A DNA stretch of 18,091 bases from an uncultured Oscillospiraceae bacterium (GCA_900549755.1 URPQ01000040.1:1-18091), one strand, 5' to 3'; numbered from the stretch's first letter, positions 4,958-11,612 are shown. The notes: generated by a model not told the origin, from the letters alone. Translations and numbers: made by a program.

Positions 4958-7093
4958 TTGAAAATAGACGGATATGCTCGAATTTCGGTGGATTTGCAGG
5001 AAGACAGCCACGAAAATACCAGTATTGAAAACCAAAAGCGGATTATTCGTGATTTTATCGCCAAAGAGTTTCCCGATGCCGAGCTTAAAATATATGAAGA
5101 CCGTGACCGAAGCGGCTACACCTTTTCTCAGCGCGAAAACTATCAGAAAATGCGCAAGGAGCTGATAAACGGTGAAGTGCGTATCTTAATCGTCAAGGAT
5201 TTCTCCCGTTTCTCACGCCGCAACAGCTTAGGGCTTTTGGAGCTTGAAACGCTGCGCGACGCGGGTATTCGCATTATTTCGATAGGCGACAATATCGACT
5301 ACCCCACGCGCGACGACTGGATGCTCATTCAGTTCAAATTTTTGATGAACGAAATGCCGGTCACCGACACCTCGAAAAAAATCAAGCAGATGATAGACAA
5401 CCGACAGAAAAACGGGCAGCGGAGCTGCGACGTGACTTACGGCTACCGCATTATAAAAACCAAAGAAATGACATACGAGATCGACCCGCCTGCGGCGGAG
5501 GTCGTGCGCGAGGTTTTCAGACTCTACAATCTCGGTTGGGGGTACAAAAAAATTGCCAATCACCTGACCGACGGCGGCGTGCCGACCCCGCGAGCAAATG
5601 AGATTGCCCAAAAGGAAGCCGAGGGCAAGGCAACCAAGCTTACCGCACGCAGCGAATGGAGCATTATCACGGTGCAGGCAATTCTAAAAAACGATTTTTA
5701 CATCGGCACGCTCCGTCAGCGCAAGTACACGCGCAAGGGCATTAACGGCAAGGATGTAAAGCTCGGCGATGAGGACAATATCGTGATTGAAAACGCGCAC
5801 GAGCCGATTGTGGACGGCAAGACCTTTGCTTACACAAAAGCGCAGCTCGAGCTGCGCTCAAAGGGCAATTATCGCGGCGAGAAGAAGTACGCCACCGATT
5901 ATTCCGGCTTTATGTTCTGCGGCGACTGCGGCAGCCCGATGTTCTCTATGTCCCGCCCCGACCTCTCGCCTGCCTACACCTGCGGTACATACCACAAGCG
6001 CGGACTCAAGGGCTGCACCTCGCACCATATCCGTGTGGATGTACTTGATAGACTTCTAAAAGAATTTATCCTCCGCGTGCGCGATAACTGCAAAGGAATG
6101 ATTGACGAGCTGCAAAAAACGATTGACGAGCAGCCCGAGCGCGAGAAACAGCTCGGCGCGACGGTTGAGAGCATTGAAACGCAGCTTAACGAGGCAAAAG
6201 CAAAGCTCAAAGCGCTGTATAAAGAAAAAATGCTGATTGACGCGGGACTGTCCGACGCCAAAAGCCGAACCAAGGCGGCGCTTTATGACGAGATGGAGGA
6301 AGAGCTGCTCACCCGCATTGAAATGCTCGAAAAGCAATTCGGCGATGTCAACAACATGCGCAACAATATGATTACCGCCAACCGAAAGGCGAAAACGGTT
6401 ATCGAGGTCTTTGACGGAGTGCTTAAAAAAGAAAAGCTCGACAAGCGCGACATCGGCTTGATCGTTGAGAAAATCACGGTGTTTGAGGATCATTTGAATG
6501 TCAGGCTCAAATCCGATGTGGACGAGCTTTTGTCGCTTGAGGATACGGAGCACACCGTAAATTTTAAGTCGGGCAGTAAGGATATCGCAGTTACCCAAAG
6601 GTCCGCGAACCGCGCGGACAAGGTCTTTACTGTCAATGTTATCAGAGAGGGCGACCCGCTGGAAATTTACACGAATGCCAGCGGGGAGGTTATTTTTAAA
6701 AAATACTCACCGATAGGCGAATTATCAAGCGTTGCCACACAGTATGCCGAAGCGCTTAACGACGCTACCGACCTGAATGTTCTCATATGTGACCGCGAAC
6801 ACTGCATAGCGGCGGCGGGTGTTTCAAAAAAGGAAGTGCTTGAACGCAGGGTTACGCAAACGGTTGAGGATATAATGGAGGGCAGACGGGTAGAGGTTTT
6901 CAAAAAAGGGGAACACAGCCCGGCTATTGAGGGCATAGACCAAAAAATCGCGGTGGCGGCGCCGATACTCATTTCGGGTGACGTCAGCGGCGCGGTGGTG
7001 CTGTCATCGGATAAGGGCAAAATACCGAGCGACAGCGATATAAAGCTGGCTTCGGTTGCGGCATCGTTTTTGGGAAAACAGCTGGAACAGTGA
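4958..7093 (+). CDS. Large serine recombinase, in-frame fused to the SpoVT C-terminal part
   Basis: This 711-residue frame has two parts. Residues 1 to about 560 are a TnpX-like large serine recombinase that would integrate and excise the element. The catalytic domain has Ser10 in YARISVDLQEDS and the conserved KDFSRFSRR (80-88). The recombinase domain begins near 157. A zinc ribbon is formed by CGDC (321-324) with C342 and C353, and a long coiled coil spans about 395-480. From about residue 561 the sequence becomes SpoVT: VIREGDPLEIYT, VIFKKYSPIGEL, LICDRE and a C-terminal AASFLGKQLEQ. The start is TTG 4958, because AAAGGAG lies 9 nt before it while ATG 4937 has no ribosome site. The fusion most likely results from integration into spoVT, not from an evolved two-domain enzyme. 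A strong terminator follows at once. Confidence 0.93.
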   Translation: MKIDGYARISVDLQEDSHENTSIENQKRIIRDFIAKEFPDAELKIYEDRDRSGYTFSQRENYQKMRKELINGEVRILIVKDFSRFSRRNSLGLLELETLRDAGIRIISIGDNIDYPTRDDWMLIQFKFLMNEMPVTDTSKKIKQMIDNRQKNGQRSCDVTYGYRIIKTKEMTYEIDPPAAEVVREVFRLYNLGWGYKKIANHLTDGGVPTPRANEIAQKEAEGKATKLTARSEWSIITVQAILKNDFYIGTLRQRKYTRKGINGKDVKLGDEDNIVIENAHEPIVDGKTFAYTKAQLELRSKGNYRGEKKYATDYSGFMFCGDCGSPMFSMSRPDLSPAYTCGTYHKRGLKGCTSHHIRVDVLDRLLKEFILRVRDNCKGMIDELQKTIDEQPEREKQLGATVESIETQLNEAKAKLKALYKEKMLIDAGLSDAKSRTKAALYDEMEEELLTRIEMLEKQFGDVNNMRNNMITANRKAKTVIEVFDGVLKKEKLDKRDIGLIVEKITVFEDHLNVRLKSDVDELLSLEDTEHTVNFKSGSKDIAVTQRSANRADKVFTVNVIREGDPLEIYTNASGEVIFKKYSPIGELSSVATQYAEALNDATDLNVLICDREHCIAAAGVSKKEVLERRVTQTVEDIMEGRRVEVFKKGEHSPAIEGIDQKIAVAAPILISGDVSGAVVLSSDKGKIPSDSDIKLASVAASFLGKQLEQ
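6641..6670 (+). other. Candidate right attachment site (attR) inside spoVT
   Basis: Around codon ATC 6641 the encoded protein switches from recombinase sequence (DKVFTVNV) to SpoVT sequence (IREGDPLEIYT). In B. subtilis SpoVT, as I recall it, IREGDPLEI starts near residue 28. The crossover should lie in or next to this segment. The exact core dinucleotide cannot be fixed without the left end or an uninterrupted spoVT allele. Confidence 0.65.
6641..7093 (+). pseudogene. spoVT: 3' part of spoVT (stage V sporulation protein T), split by the element
   Basis: These 150 codons match SpoVT from about residue 28 to its C-terminus: the second half of the AbrB-type swapped-hairpin DNA-binding domain (IREGDPLEI, GEVIFKKYSP), then the GAF-like sensor domain (LNVLICDRE, AVAAPILISGDVSGAVV, AASFLGKQLEQ). 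Native SpoVT is about 178 residues, so only ~27 N-terminal codons and the promoter are absent; they are expected at the far left end of the element. SpoVT is a forespore regulator acting with sigma-G. As it stands, the fragment has no start of its own and is read as the tail of the recombinase. It shows no internal stops or frameshifts, so excision could restore a working gene. Confidence 0.85.
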
Positions 7094-7094
7094 A

Positions 7095-7138
7095 AAAATA
7101 CGGCTCACGGTAAAGCATTACCCTGAGCCGTATTTTTT
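7095..7138 (+). terminator. Terminator after the recombinase/spoVT frame
   Basis: TACGGCTCA (7099-7107) pairs with TGAGCCGTA (7124-7132), with an inner GGTAA/TTACC stem around AGCA, followed by a run of seven T. It starts directly after the TGA at 7091-7093 and is probably the native spoVT terminator. An A-run at 7094-7099 could make it work in both directions. Confidence 0.92.
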
Positions 7139-7149
7139 TGTTTCGGTAC

Positions 7150-7178
7150 TTGTTTTTTGCTGAATAATATGGTATAAT
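7150..7178 (+). promoter_or_regulatory. Promoter of the HD-protein / pyk operon
   Basis: TTGTTT (7150-7155), a 17-bp spacer and TATAAT (7173-7178) fit a sigma-A promoter. It separates this operon from the spoVT unit. Confidence 0.7.
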
Positions 7179-7211
7179 CAGGTAAAAATTATAATGGGGG
7201 AGAAGTTGGAT

Positions 7212-7811
7212 TTGAATACAGGAATTACAAGAGAAACGGCTGTCGGGCTGCTCCTCAAATACAATAAAGAGAAGTTTCACATACAGCACGCTGTTACGGT
7301 TGAAAACGTTATGAAGGACTATGCCGAAAAGCTCGGCTACGCAGATGAAGCCGCAGAGTGGGGAATAGTCGGGCTTTTGCAGGATGTGGATTTTGAAAAA
7401 TATCCCGAGCAGCACTGCATAAAGGCACCTGAGCTTTTGCGCGAGGTAAACGCGAGCGACGAGCTTATACACGCAGTGTGCTCACACGGATACGGAATTA
7501 CGGTTGACATAAAACCTGAACACGAAATGGAAAGGGTACTTTTTGCCTGCGATGAGCTTACAGGACTTATAGGTGCGGCGGCTCTTATGCGACCATCAAA
7601 GAGCGTTTCGGATATGGAGCTTAAAAGCCTGAAAAAGAAATTTAAGGATAAAAAATTTGCCGCGGGATGTTCAAGAGAAATTATTTCAAAGGGTGCTGAA
7701 ATGCTGGGTTGGGAGCTTGATAAGCTGCTCGGTGACACCCTTGAAATAATGCGGAGTGCGGAAAAGGACATTGCAAACGATTATAAAGAGCTTACGGGTG
7801 AAGAATTATGA
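7212..7811 (+). CDS. HD-domain family protein with degenerate HD motif
   Basis: This is a roughly 199-residue protein of the HD phosphohydrolase-like family common in clostridia. HIQHAVTVENVM (about 23-34), SHGYGI (91-96) and FACDELTG (111-118) match the expected metal and helix positions. The central motif, however, reads GLLQDVDFEKYP, with Gln57 where family members have the His of His-Asp (codon CAG). Metal-dependent hydrolysis may therefore be altered or lost; the substrate is unknown. I prefer TTG 7212 because GGGGGAG (7196-7202) is 9 nt before it. ATG 7194 overlaps that same ribosome site and TTG 7206 is too close. The stop overlaps the pyk ATG (ATGA), so the two are co-translated. Confidence 0.75.
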   Translation: MNTGITRETAVGLLLKYNKEKFHIQHAVTVENVMKDYAEKLGYADEAAEWGIVGLLQDVDFEKYPEQHCIKAPELLREVNASDELIHAVCSHGYGITVDIKPEHEMERVLFACDELTGLIGAAALMRPSKSVSDMELKSLKKKFKDKKFAAGCSREIISKGAEMLGWELDKLLGDTLEIMRSAEKDIANDYKELTGEEL

Positions 7812-9220
7812 GAAAAACGAAAATAGTATGTACGTTGGGTCCTGCCTGCTCGGATAAGCAGACGCTTATTGAGATGTGCAAGGCGGGTATGAATGTTGCG
7901 CGGCTTAATTTTTCGCACAACACGCACGCCGACCACGAAAAGCGGATTGCGCTTATTAAGGAGGTGCGCGAAGAGCTGGGACTGCCCATAGCGATAATGC
8001 TTGACACAAAAGGACCCGAATACCGCATTAAAACCTTTAAAAACGGCAAGATAACGCTTAAAGAGGGCGATACCTTTACCTTTACCGCCGATGAGGTTGA
8101 GGGGGATGAAACCCGCGTTTCGGTGAATTATAAGGGACTGCCGCACGATCTTGAAAAGGGAGATATTATTCTTCTGAACAACGGACTTTTATCCTTTGAA
8201 GTGACCGATAAAACCGATACCGACGTTCTTTGCCGCGTGATAATCGGCGGTGAACTGTCTGACAGAAAAAGCATGAGCTTCCCCAACAAAACGCTGAAAC
8301 AGAAATATTTAAGCGATCAGGATAAGCAGGATATTAAGTTCGGAATAGAGCATGATATTGACTTTATTGCCTGTTCGTTTGTTTCTTGCAGGCAGGATCT
8401 TCTGGACGTTAAAAATTACCTTTCGGAATTGGGCGCCTTGGGTATCGACCTTATTGCGAAAATTGAAAACCGCTCGGGCGTTGATAATATTGAAGAAATA
8501 AGCGGCGTGTGCGACGGAATAATGGTGGCGCGCGGCGATATGGGGGTTGAAATCCCCTTTGAGGAGCTGCCCGCGATACAGAAAAAGATTATTACCAAAT
8601 GCCGCATGCTCGGCAAACGCGTTATTACGGCTACTGAAATGCTGGAATCTATGATATACAATGTGCGCCCGACGCGCGCGGAAATATCCGACATTGCCAA
8701 CGCGGTTTACGACGGTACAAGCGCGATTATGCTCTCGGGCGAGACCGCCGCGGGCAAATACCCCGTTCAGGCGGTAAGAACAATGGCGCGGATTGCCGAA
8801 AACACCGAAAAAAATATACACTACGAAAAGCGCTTTTTATCGTCCGAATTCAAAATTAAAAACACTGTTGACGCAATTTCACACGCAACCTGCGGTATGG
8901 CAATAGATATTGACGCTAAGGCGATAGCGGTTTGCAGCCTTTCGGGTATGACCGCGCGTATGGTTTCGCGTTTCCGCCCGCCTGTTGATATTGTGGGGCT
9001 TACCACAAGCGAAAAAACCTGGCATAAGCTCTCGCTTTCGTGGGGGGTTACCCCACAGATGTGCGAAAACTACCCCTCAACCGATGTGCTTTTTTACAAT
9101 GCGCAAAAGCTTACAAAACAGGTTTTGGGACTTTGCGACGGAGATAAAATAGTTATTACCGGCGGCGTTACAAACGGTAAATCGGGCAATACCAACCTTA
9201 TTAAGGTTGAAAGAGTTTAA
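7808..9220 (+). CDS. pyk: Pyruvate kinase
   Basis: This 470-residue pyruvate kinase converts phosphoenolpyruvate and ADP to pyruvate and ATP, the last step of glycolysis in the cytoplasm. The N-terminal KTKIVCTLGPA leads into ARLNFSHN (31-38, the substrate-binding Arg). AKIENRSG (217-224) holds the catalytic Lys and the metal-binding Glu, and ARGDMGVEIP (241-250) and TATEMLESM (274-282) are family signatures. NAVYDGTSAIMLSGETAAGK completes the active-site region. The length is that of the short form, without the extra C-terminal PEP-utiliser domain seen in Bacillus enzymes. It overlaps the HD-family gene by 4 bp and has only a weak ribosome site of its own (GGTGAAG), so it relies on coupling. 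Confidence 0.97.
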   Translation: MRKTKIVCTLGPACSDKQTLIEMCKAGMNVARLNFSHNTHADHEKRIALIKEVREELGLPIAIMLDTKGPEYRIKTFKNGKITLKEGDTFTFTADEVEGDETRVSVNYKGLPHDLEKGDIILLNNGLLSFEVTDKTDTDVLCRVIIGGELSDRKSMSFPNKTLKQKYLSDQDKQDIKFGIEHDIDFIACSFVSCRQDLLDVKNYLSELGALGIDLIAKIENRSGVDNIEEISGVCDGIMVARGDMGVEIPFEELPAIQKKIITKCRMLGKRVITATEMLESMIYNVRPTRAEISDIANAVYDGTSAIMLSGETAAGKYPVQAVRTMARIAENTEKNIHYEKRFLSSEFKIKNTVDAISHATCGMAIDIDAKAIAVCSLSGMTARMVSRFRPPVDIVGLTTSEKTWHKLSLSWGVTPQMCENYPSTDVLFYNAQKLTKQVLGLCDGDKIVITGGVTNGKSGNTNLIKVERV

Positions 9221-9231
9221 AATAAAATTTT

Positions 9232-9260
9232 TTAACGAAGCGGCAAAACCGCTCCGTTAA
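9232..9260 (+). other. Hairpin directly upstream of a ribosome site
   Basis: TTAACG (9232-9237) pairs with CGTTAA (9255-9260), with an inner AGCGG/CCGCT stem around CAAAA. No T-run follows on the plus strand; GGGGAG, the ribosome site of the next gene, comes immediately after. It may stabilise the 3' end of pyk mRNA or modulate translation of the Dabb gene. Confidence 0.5.
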
Positions 9261-9272
9261 GGGGAGATAAAT

Positions 9273-9575
9273 ATGATAAAGCATATTGTTTTATGGCAAT
9301 TATCCGATGAGCTTACGGCAGAGGAAAAGCTTAAAACCGCCCTTGCCGCAAAGAAAAATCTTGAAGGACTTAAAGGGAAAATAGAGGGTCTTGAAGATAT
9401 TGAGGTTATAACCGGAAAATTGAGCGGCTCAAATGCTGATATGATGCTCGACAGCACCTTCACAACCGAAAAAGCGCTTGCCTATTATTCGGTAAATCCG
9501 CTTCATGTTGCGGTTGTGGATACATATGTCCGCCCGTATATAAAGTCGCGCAGCTGTATGAATTTTGAAGTATAA
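9273..9575 (+). CDS. Dabb-domain protein (stress-responsive A/B barrel family)
   Basis: This 100-residue protein has the Dabb ferredoxin-like fold signature: MIKHIVLWQLSDE at the N-terminus, a middle helix pair with LKGKIEGLEDIEVITG, and the C-terminal NPLHVAVVDTYVRPYIKSRS. Proteins of this type form small dimeric alpha-beta barrels; their role in clostridia is not established. GGGGAG at 9261-9266 supports ATG 9273. It follows pyk by 52 bp and may be co-transcribed with it, and it ends at a strong terminator. There is no signal peptide, so it should be cytoplasmic. I can give the family but not a specific substrate or function. Confidence 0.85.
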   Translation: MIKHIVLWQLSDELTAEEKLKTALAAKKNLEGLKGKIEGLEDIEVITGKLSGSNADMMLDSTFTTEKALAYYSVNPLHVAVVDTYVRPYIKSRSCMNFEV

Positions 9576-9599
9576 AATAGCATTTACTTTATTACAAAA

Positions 9600-9648
9600 A
9601 ACGACGCACCGTAAAGCACAGTTCAGCACTTTACGGTGCGCTTTTTTA
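9600..9648. terminator. Bidirectional terminator between the Dabb and superoxide dismutase genes
   Basis: GCACCGTAAAG (9606-9616) pairs perfectly with CTTTACGGTGC (9629-9639). It has a T-run on the plus side (9642-9647) and an A-run on the left (9596-9601), so it serves the two convergent genes. The T-run overlaps the stop codon of the minus-strand gene. Confidence 0.92.
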
Positions 9649-10125
9649 TAAAAGCCTTTCTATAACGCCGCAGGCAATTTTTTCACCGGAATTTCCGGAG
9701 GGCTGCGTTGCAAAATCATCGGGCTTTCGGTGTATTATAACGGTTTTGCCTATTATTTCTTCAATGCTGAATCTGTCGGTCATAAAAATTAAAAGCGCGT
9801 TGCCGTTTACACCGAAAAGCGGCGGCATATCGCCAGCGTGGTAAGGGTGCTCGCAGCCGTATGGATTGTAGTGCATACCCGCATTTTTGAAGGGATCCTC
9901 CGCGTTCCCCGAACATTCTCCGCCCGAGTGAATGTGAAAGGCAAAAACAGGATTTGCGCACTTATCTTCGCTTTGCGGCAGACCTGTAATTTCCGCGCGC
10001 ACCAGCACAGAGCTGCCTATGCTGTAAAATGCCGCTCTTCCGAATATATCGGGATATTTTTCACTGCCTTTAATATAAGCCGCAGCTTTTGGCGGCTGAT
10101 TTAAAATGTTACATAATTTTTCCAT
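9646..10125 (-). CDS. sodC: Cu/Zn superoxide dismutase family protein
   Basis: This 159-residue protein of the Cu/Zn SOD family has a full set of candidate ligands. FAFHIHSGGEC (61-71) gives His64, His66 and the disulfide Cys71. AGMHYNP (82-88) gives the bridging His85. CEHPYHAGDMP (91-101) gives further His residues and the zinc Asp99. TVIIHRKPDDF (128-138) gives Cu ligand His132, and Cys152 in KIACGVI is the disulfide partner. The enzyme would dismutate superoxide. No signal peptide or lipobox is visible, so it appears cytoplasmic, unusual for SodC but seen in clostridial relatives as I recall. ATG 10125 follows AGAGGTG; longer in-frame starts upstream cross the promoter and a divergent gene. 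Confidence 0.9.
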   Translation of the reverse strand: MEKLCNILNQPPKAAAYIKGSEKYPDIFGRAAFYSIGSSVLVRAEITGLPQSEDKCANPVFAFHIHSGGECSGNAEDPFKNAGMHYNPYGCEHPYHAGDMPPLFGVNGNALLIFMTDRFSIEEIIGKTVIIHRKPDDFATQPSGNSGEKIACGVIERLL

Positions 10126-10141
10126 AATGCACCTCTTATAT

Positions 10142-10170
10142 ATAATATGTGTAATTCTAATTTTTGTCAT
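10142..10170 (-). promoter_or_regulatory. Promoter of the superoxide dismutase gene
   Basis: On the minus strand there is ATGACA (10165-10170), a 17-bp spacer, and TATTAT (10142-10147), about 17 bp upstream of the start codon. Confidence 0.6.
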
Positions 10171-10215
10171 ACGGAATACCGATTTAATTACATATAATAA
10201 TTCGGGGTGAAGAAA

Positions 10216-10443
10216 ATGAAAAATAAAAAAGAAAAAAGCAAGCCGGTTATAGATGTATCGTCTGTTCCGATTACCGGAATGCCCGAAACCGCGTTCGATA
10301 TGGTAAACCGCTACGGCACATACAATATACAGTCTACCGCCGATACCGAAAATATGTATCCCACCGTTGCGCACGGCTTTAATGAGGGGGTTATTGAGAC
10401 CGATTGCGATGAAAATACGGACGGTGATAAGAAAAAGAAGTAA
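10216..10443 (+). CDS. Small hypothetical protein
   Basis: This 75-residue protein belongs to no named family that I recognise. It has a Lys-rich start, a central uncharged part (TGMPETAFDMVNRYGTYNIQ) and an acidic stretch before a KKKK end. No membrane segment or signal peptide is seen. GGGGTGA at 10204-10210 supports ATG 10216; a GTG at 10207 lies inside that ribosome site. It is divergent from the superoxide dismutase gene and precedes the efp promoter by only 4 bp. A TATAAT at 10193-10198 lacks a good -35 and would leave a very short leader. The internal part looks conserved rather than random, so I take it as a real gene. Confidence 0.7.
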   Translation: MKNKKEKSKPVIDVSSVPITGMPETAFDMVNRYGTYNIQSTADTENMYPTVAHGFNEGVIETDCDENTDGDKKKK

Positions 10444-10447
10444 AAAC

Positions 10448-10476
10448 TTGACAAATGCTCCGAAAAGCTTTATAAT
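10448..10476 (+). promoter_or_regulatory. Consensus sigma-A promoter of efp
   Basis: TTGACA (10448-10453), a 17-bp spacer and TATAAT (10471-10476) match consensus perfectly. The predicted start lies near 10483, giving a leader of about 32 nt that includes GGAGG at 10499-10503. Confidence 0.9.
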
Positions 10477-10514
10477 TTCAGTATGACTTAACTTTTTTGG
10501 AGGAATTAAAAAAT

Positions 10515-10937
10515 ATGATTAGTGCCGGAGATTTCAGAAACGGAGTAACCTTTGAGGAAGACGGCAACGTTCTTCAGGTAATTGAATTTCAGCATGTAAA
10601 GCCGGGTAAGGGCGCCGCATTCGTAAGAACAAAGGTTAAAAACGTTATTACCGGATCGGTTGTTGAAAAGAGTTATAACCCTACCGCAAAATTCCCGACT
10701 GCCTTTGTTGAGAGAAAGGATATGGAATATTCCTATTCCGACGGCGATCTTTACTACTTTATGGATCAGGAAAGCTATGAGCTGGTTCCGATAAACGGCA
10801 GCGAGCTGGGCGATAACTTTAAGTTTGTAAAAGAAAATATGGTTTGCAAAATCCTTTCCTATAAGGGTAAGGTTTTCGGTGTAGAGCCGCCCACATTCGT
10901 TGAGCTTCAGGTATCCGCTTCCGATCCCGGATTTTAG
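10515..10937 (+). CDS. efp: Elongation factor P, cut short by an in-frame amber codon
   Basis: EF-P relieves ribosome stalling at polyproline. This frame encodes domains I and II: the N-terminal KOW-like domain with the modified-loop motif HVKPGKGAAFVRTK (Lys32 at the tip, the residue that carries the post-translational modification in many bacteria), and the OB domain through EPPTFVELQVSASDPGF. It then stops at TAG 10935-10937, at the place where homologs have Lys in DPGFKGDTA. Directly after the TAG the same frame continues with 44 perfectly conserved domain III codons to TAA. If the TAG were one amino acid, the protein would be exactly 185 residues, the usual EF-P length. One base change (AAG to TAG) explains it. 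Start ATG 10515 follows GGAGG. Whether it is truncated, read through or a sequence error cannot be told here. Confidence 0.93.
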   Translation: MISAGDFRNGVTFEEDGNVLQVIEFQHVKPGKGAAFVRTKVKNVITGSVVEKSYNPTAKFPTAFVERKDMEYSYSDGDLYYFMDQESYELVPINGSELGDNFKFVKENMVCKILSYKGKVFGVEPPTFVELQVSASDPGF

Positions 10938-11072
10938 GGCGATACCGCTACCAACGCCACCAAGCCCGCAACGCTTGAAACAGGCGCTGAAATTCGCGTT
11001 CCGCTCTTTATAAACGAGGGCGATATGATAAGAATTGATACCCGCACAGGCGAGTATATGGAACGCGCATAA
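10938..11072 (+). pseudogene. efp: Domain III of EF-P beyond the amber codon
   Basis: The frame after TAG encodes GDTATNATKPATLETG, then a stretch ending VPLFINEGD, then TRTGEYMERA and TAA at 11070-11072. It matches the EF-P C-terminal OB domain end to end, with no other stop or frameshift. There is no ribosome site or start codon that would express it separately. The lack of further decay argues for a very recent mutation, readthrough or a sequencing error. Confidence 0.9.
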
Positions 11073-11094
11073 TTTAAAAACGGAGGTTTGCAAA

Positions 11095-11544
11095 ATGGAT
11101 ATTTGTGAGAAAGTAGCTTACATTAAAGGTCTTGCCGAGGGTCTCGCACTTGACGACAGCACCAAGGAGGGCAAGGTTCTTGCCGCTATTATTGATGTGC
11201 TGGGCGATATTACAAACGAGATTTGCGAAATAGAGGACGGCTGCGACGAGCTTATGGAGCAGCTTGACGCTGTTGACGAGGATCTTTCCAATGTTGAGGA
11301 TGTTGTTTACGGCGACGACGATTGCGACTGCTGCGATGACGACTGTGATTGCTGCGACGACGAGGATCTTTATGAAATAGAGTGCCCAGCCTGCCACGAT
11401 ACGGTTTATCTTGATGAGGATATGCTCGAAGAAGACGGGATAACCTGCCCGAACTGCGGAACAGAGCTTGAATTTGATTTTGACGGCTGCGACTGCGGCT
11501 GCTGCCACGGTGAAGACGATACCGACGCAGACGAGAAAGAATAA
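11095..11544 (+). CDS. CD1247-type N-terminal domain protein with Cys/Asp-rich and zinc-ribbon segments
   Basis: This 149-residue acidic protein resembles the clostridial CD1247 family, often found after efp. The N-terminal helical domain is about residues 1-75 (MDICEKVAYIKGLAEGL, then IIDVLGDITNEICEIEDGCDEL). A repeat of the form DCDCCDD (about 77-89) follows. A zinc ribbon is formed by CPAC (about 98-101) and CPNC (about 120-123). A final Cys-rich run, CDCGCC, precedes the Asp/Glu-rich tail. The cysteine pairs suggest metal binding; the function is unknown. GGAGG at 11082-11086 supports ATG 11095. It starts 22 bp after the end of the full efp frame and is probably in the same operon. Confidence 0.8.
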   Translation: MDICEKVAYIKGLAEGLALDDSTKEGKVLAAIIDVLGDITNEICEIEDGCDELMEQLDAVDEDLSNVEDVVYGDDDCDCCDDDCDCCDDEDLYEIECPACHDTVYLDEDMLEEDGITCPNCGTELEFDFDGCDCGCCHGEDDTDADEKE

Positions 11545-11556
11545 CTTTTTAAAGCG

Positions 11557-11612
11557 AAATTCGGAATGTGTAATGCGGAATTTTAAAATGAGTAGGTCTT
11601 AATTCCGAATTT
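11557..11612. repeat. Inverted repeat in the intergenic region
   Basis: AAATTCGGAAT (11557-11567) and ATTCCGAATTT (11602-11612) are perfect 11-bp inverted arms, 34 bp apart. They lie between the CD1247-like gene and the terminator. Function unknown; it may be a secondary terminator structure or a regulator site. Confidence 0.5.

Larger units (their letters stand above)
1..6660 (+). mobile_element. Right-hand portion of an integrative mobilizable element inserted in spoVT
   Basis: Seen: a MobC-like protein, a relaxase, a HipBA pair and a large serine recombinase lie together, and the recombinase frame runs directly into the 3' part of spoVT near 6641. Known: elements of the Tn4451/IME type carry a large serine recombinase near one end plus a relaxase gene, and are mobilised by helper conjugative systems. 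Inferred: the right boundary lies in about 6641-6670. The left boundary is outside the window, so the hsdR tail at the start is probably cargo but this is not proven. No type IV secretion genes are visible in this portion, which fits mobilizable rather than self-conjugative. The end coordinate is approximate. Confidence 0.8.

Noticed and set aside
6056..6598. Minus-strand open frame of 180 codons opposite the recombinase
   Set aside because: It is antisense to the coiled-coil part of the recombinase, with no ribosome site or protein-like motifs.
8309..8821. Minus-strand open frame opposite pyruvate kinase
   Set aside because: It is a shadow of a strongly conserved enzyme, and its composition is His/Arg/Asn-rich without family features.
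10126..10374. Upstream extension of the superoxide dismutase frame
   Set aside because: It would cross the SOD promoter and the divergent small gene; the SOD fold and ribosome site fit ATG 10125.
10935..10937. Genome-wide recoding of TAG
   Set aside because: ispF ends at TAG 12892-12894 at its normal length, so general TAG reassignment is unlikely; only local readthrough remains possible.
11074..11508. Minus-strand hydrophobic frame opposite the CD1247-like gene
   Set aside because: The hydrophobicity comes from the complement of Asp/Glu codons; there is no ribosome site.
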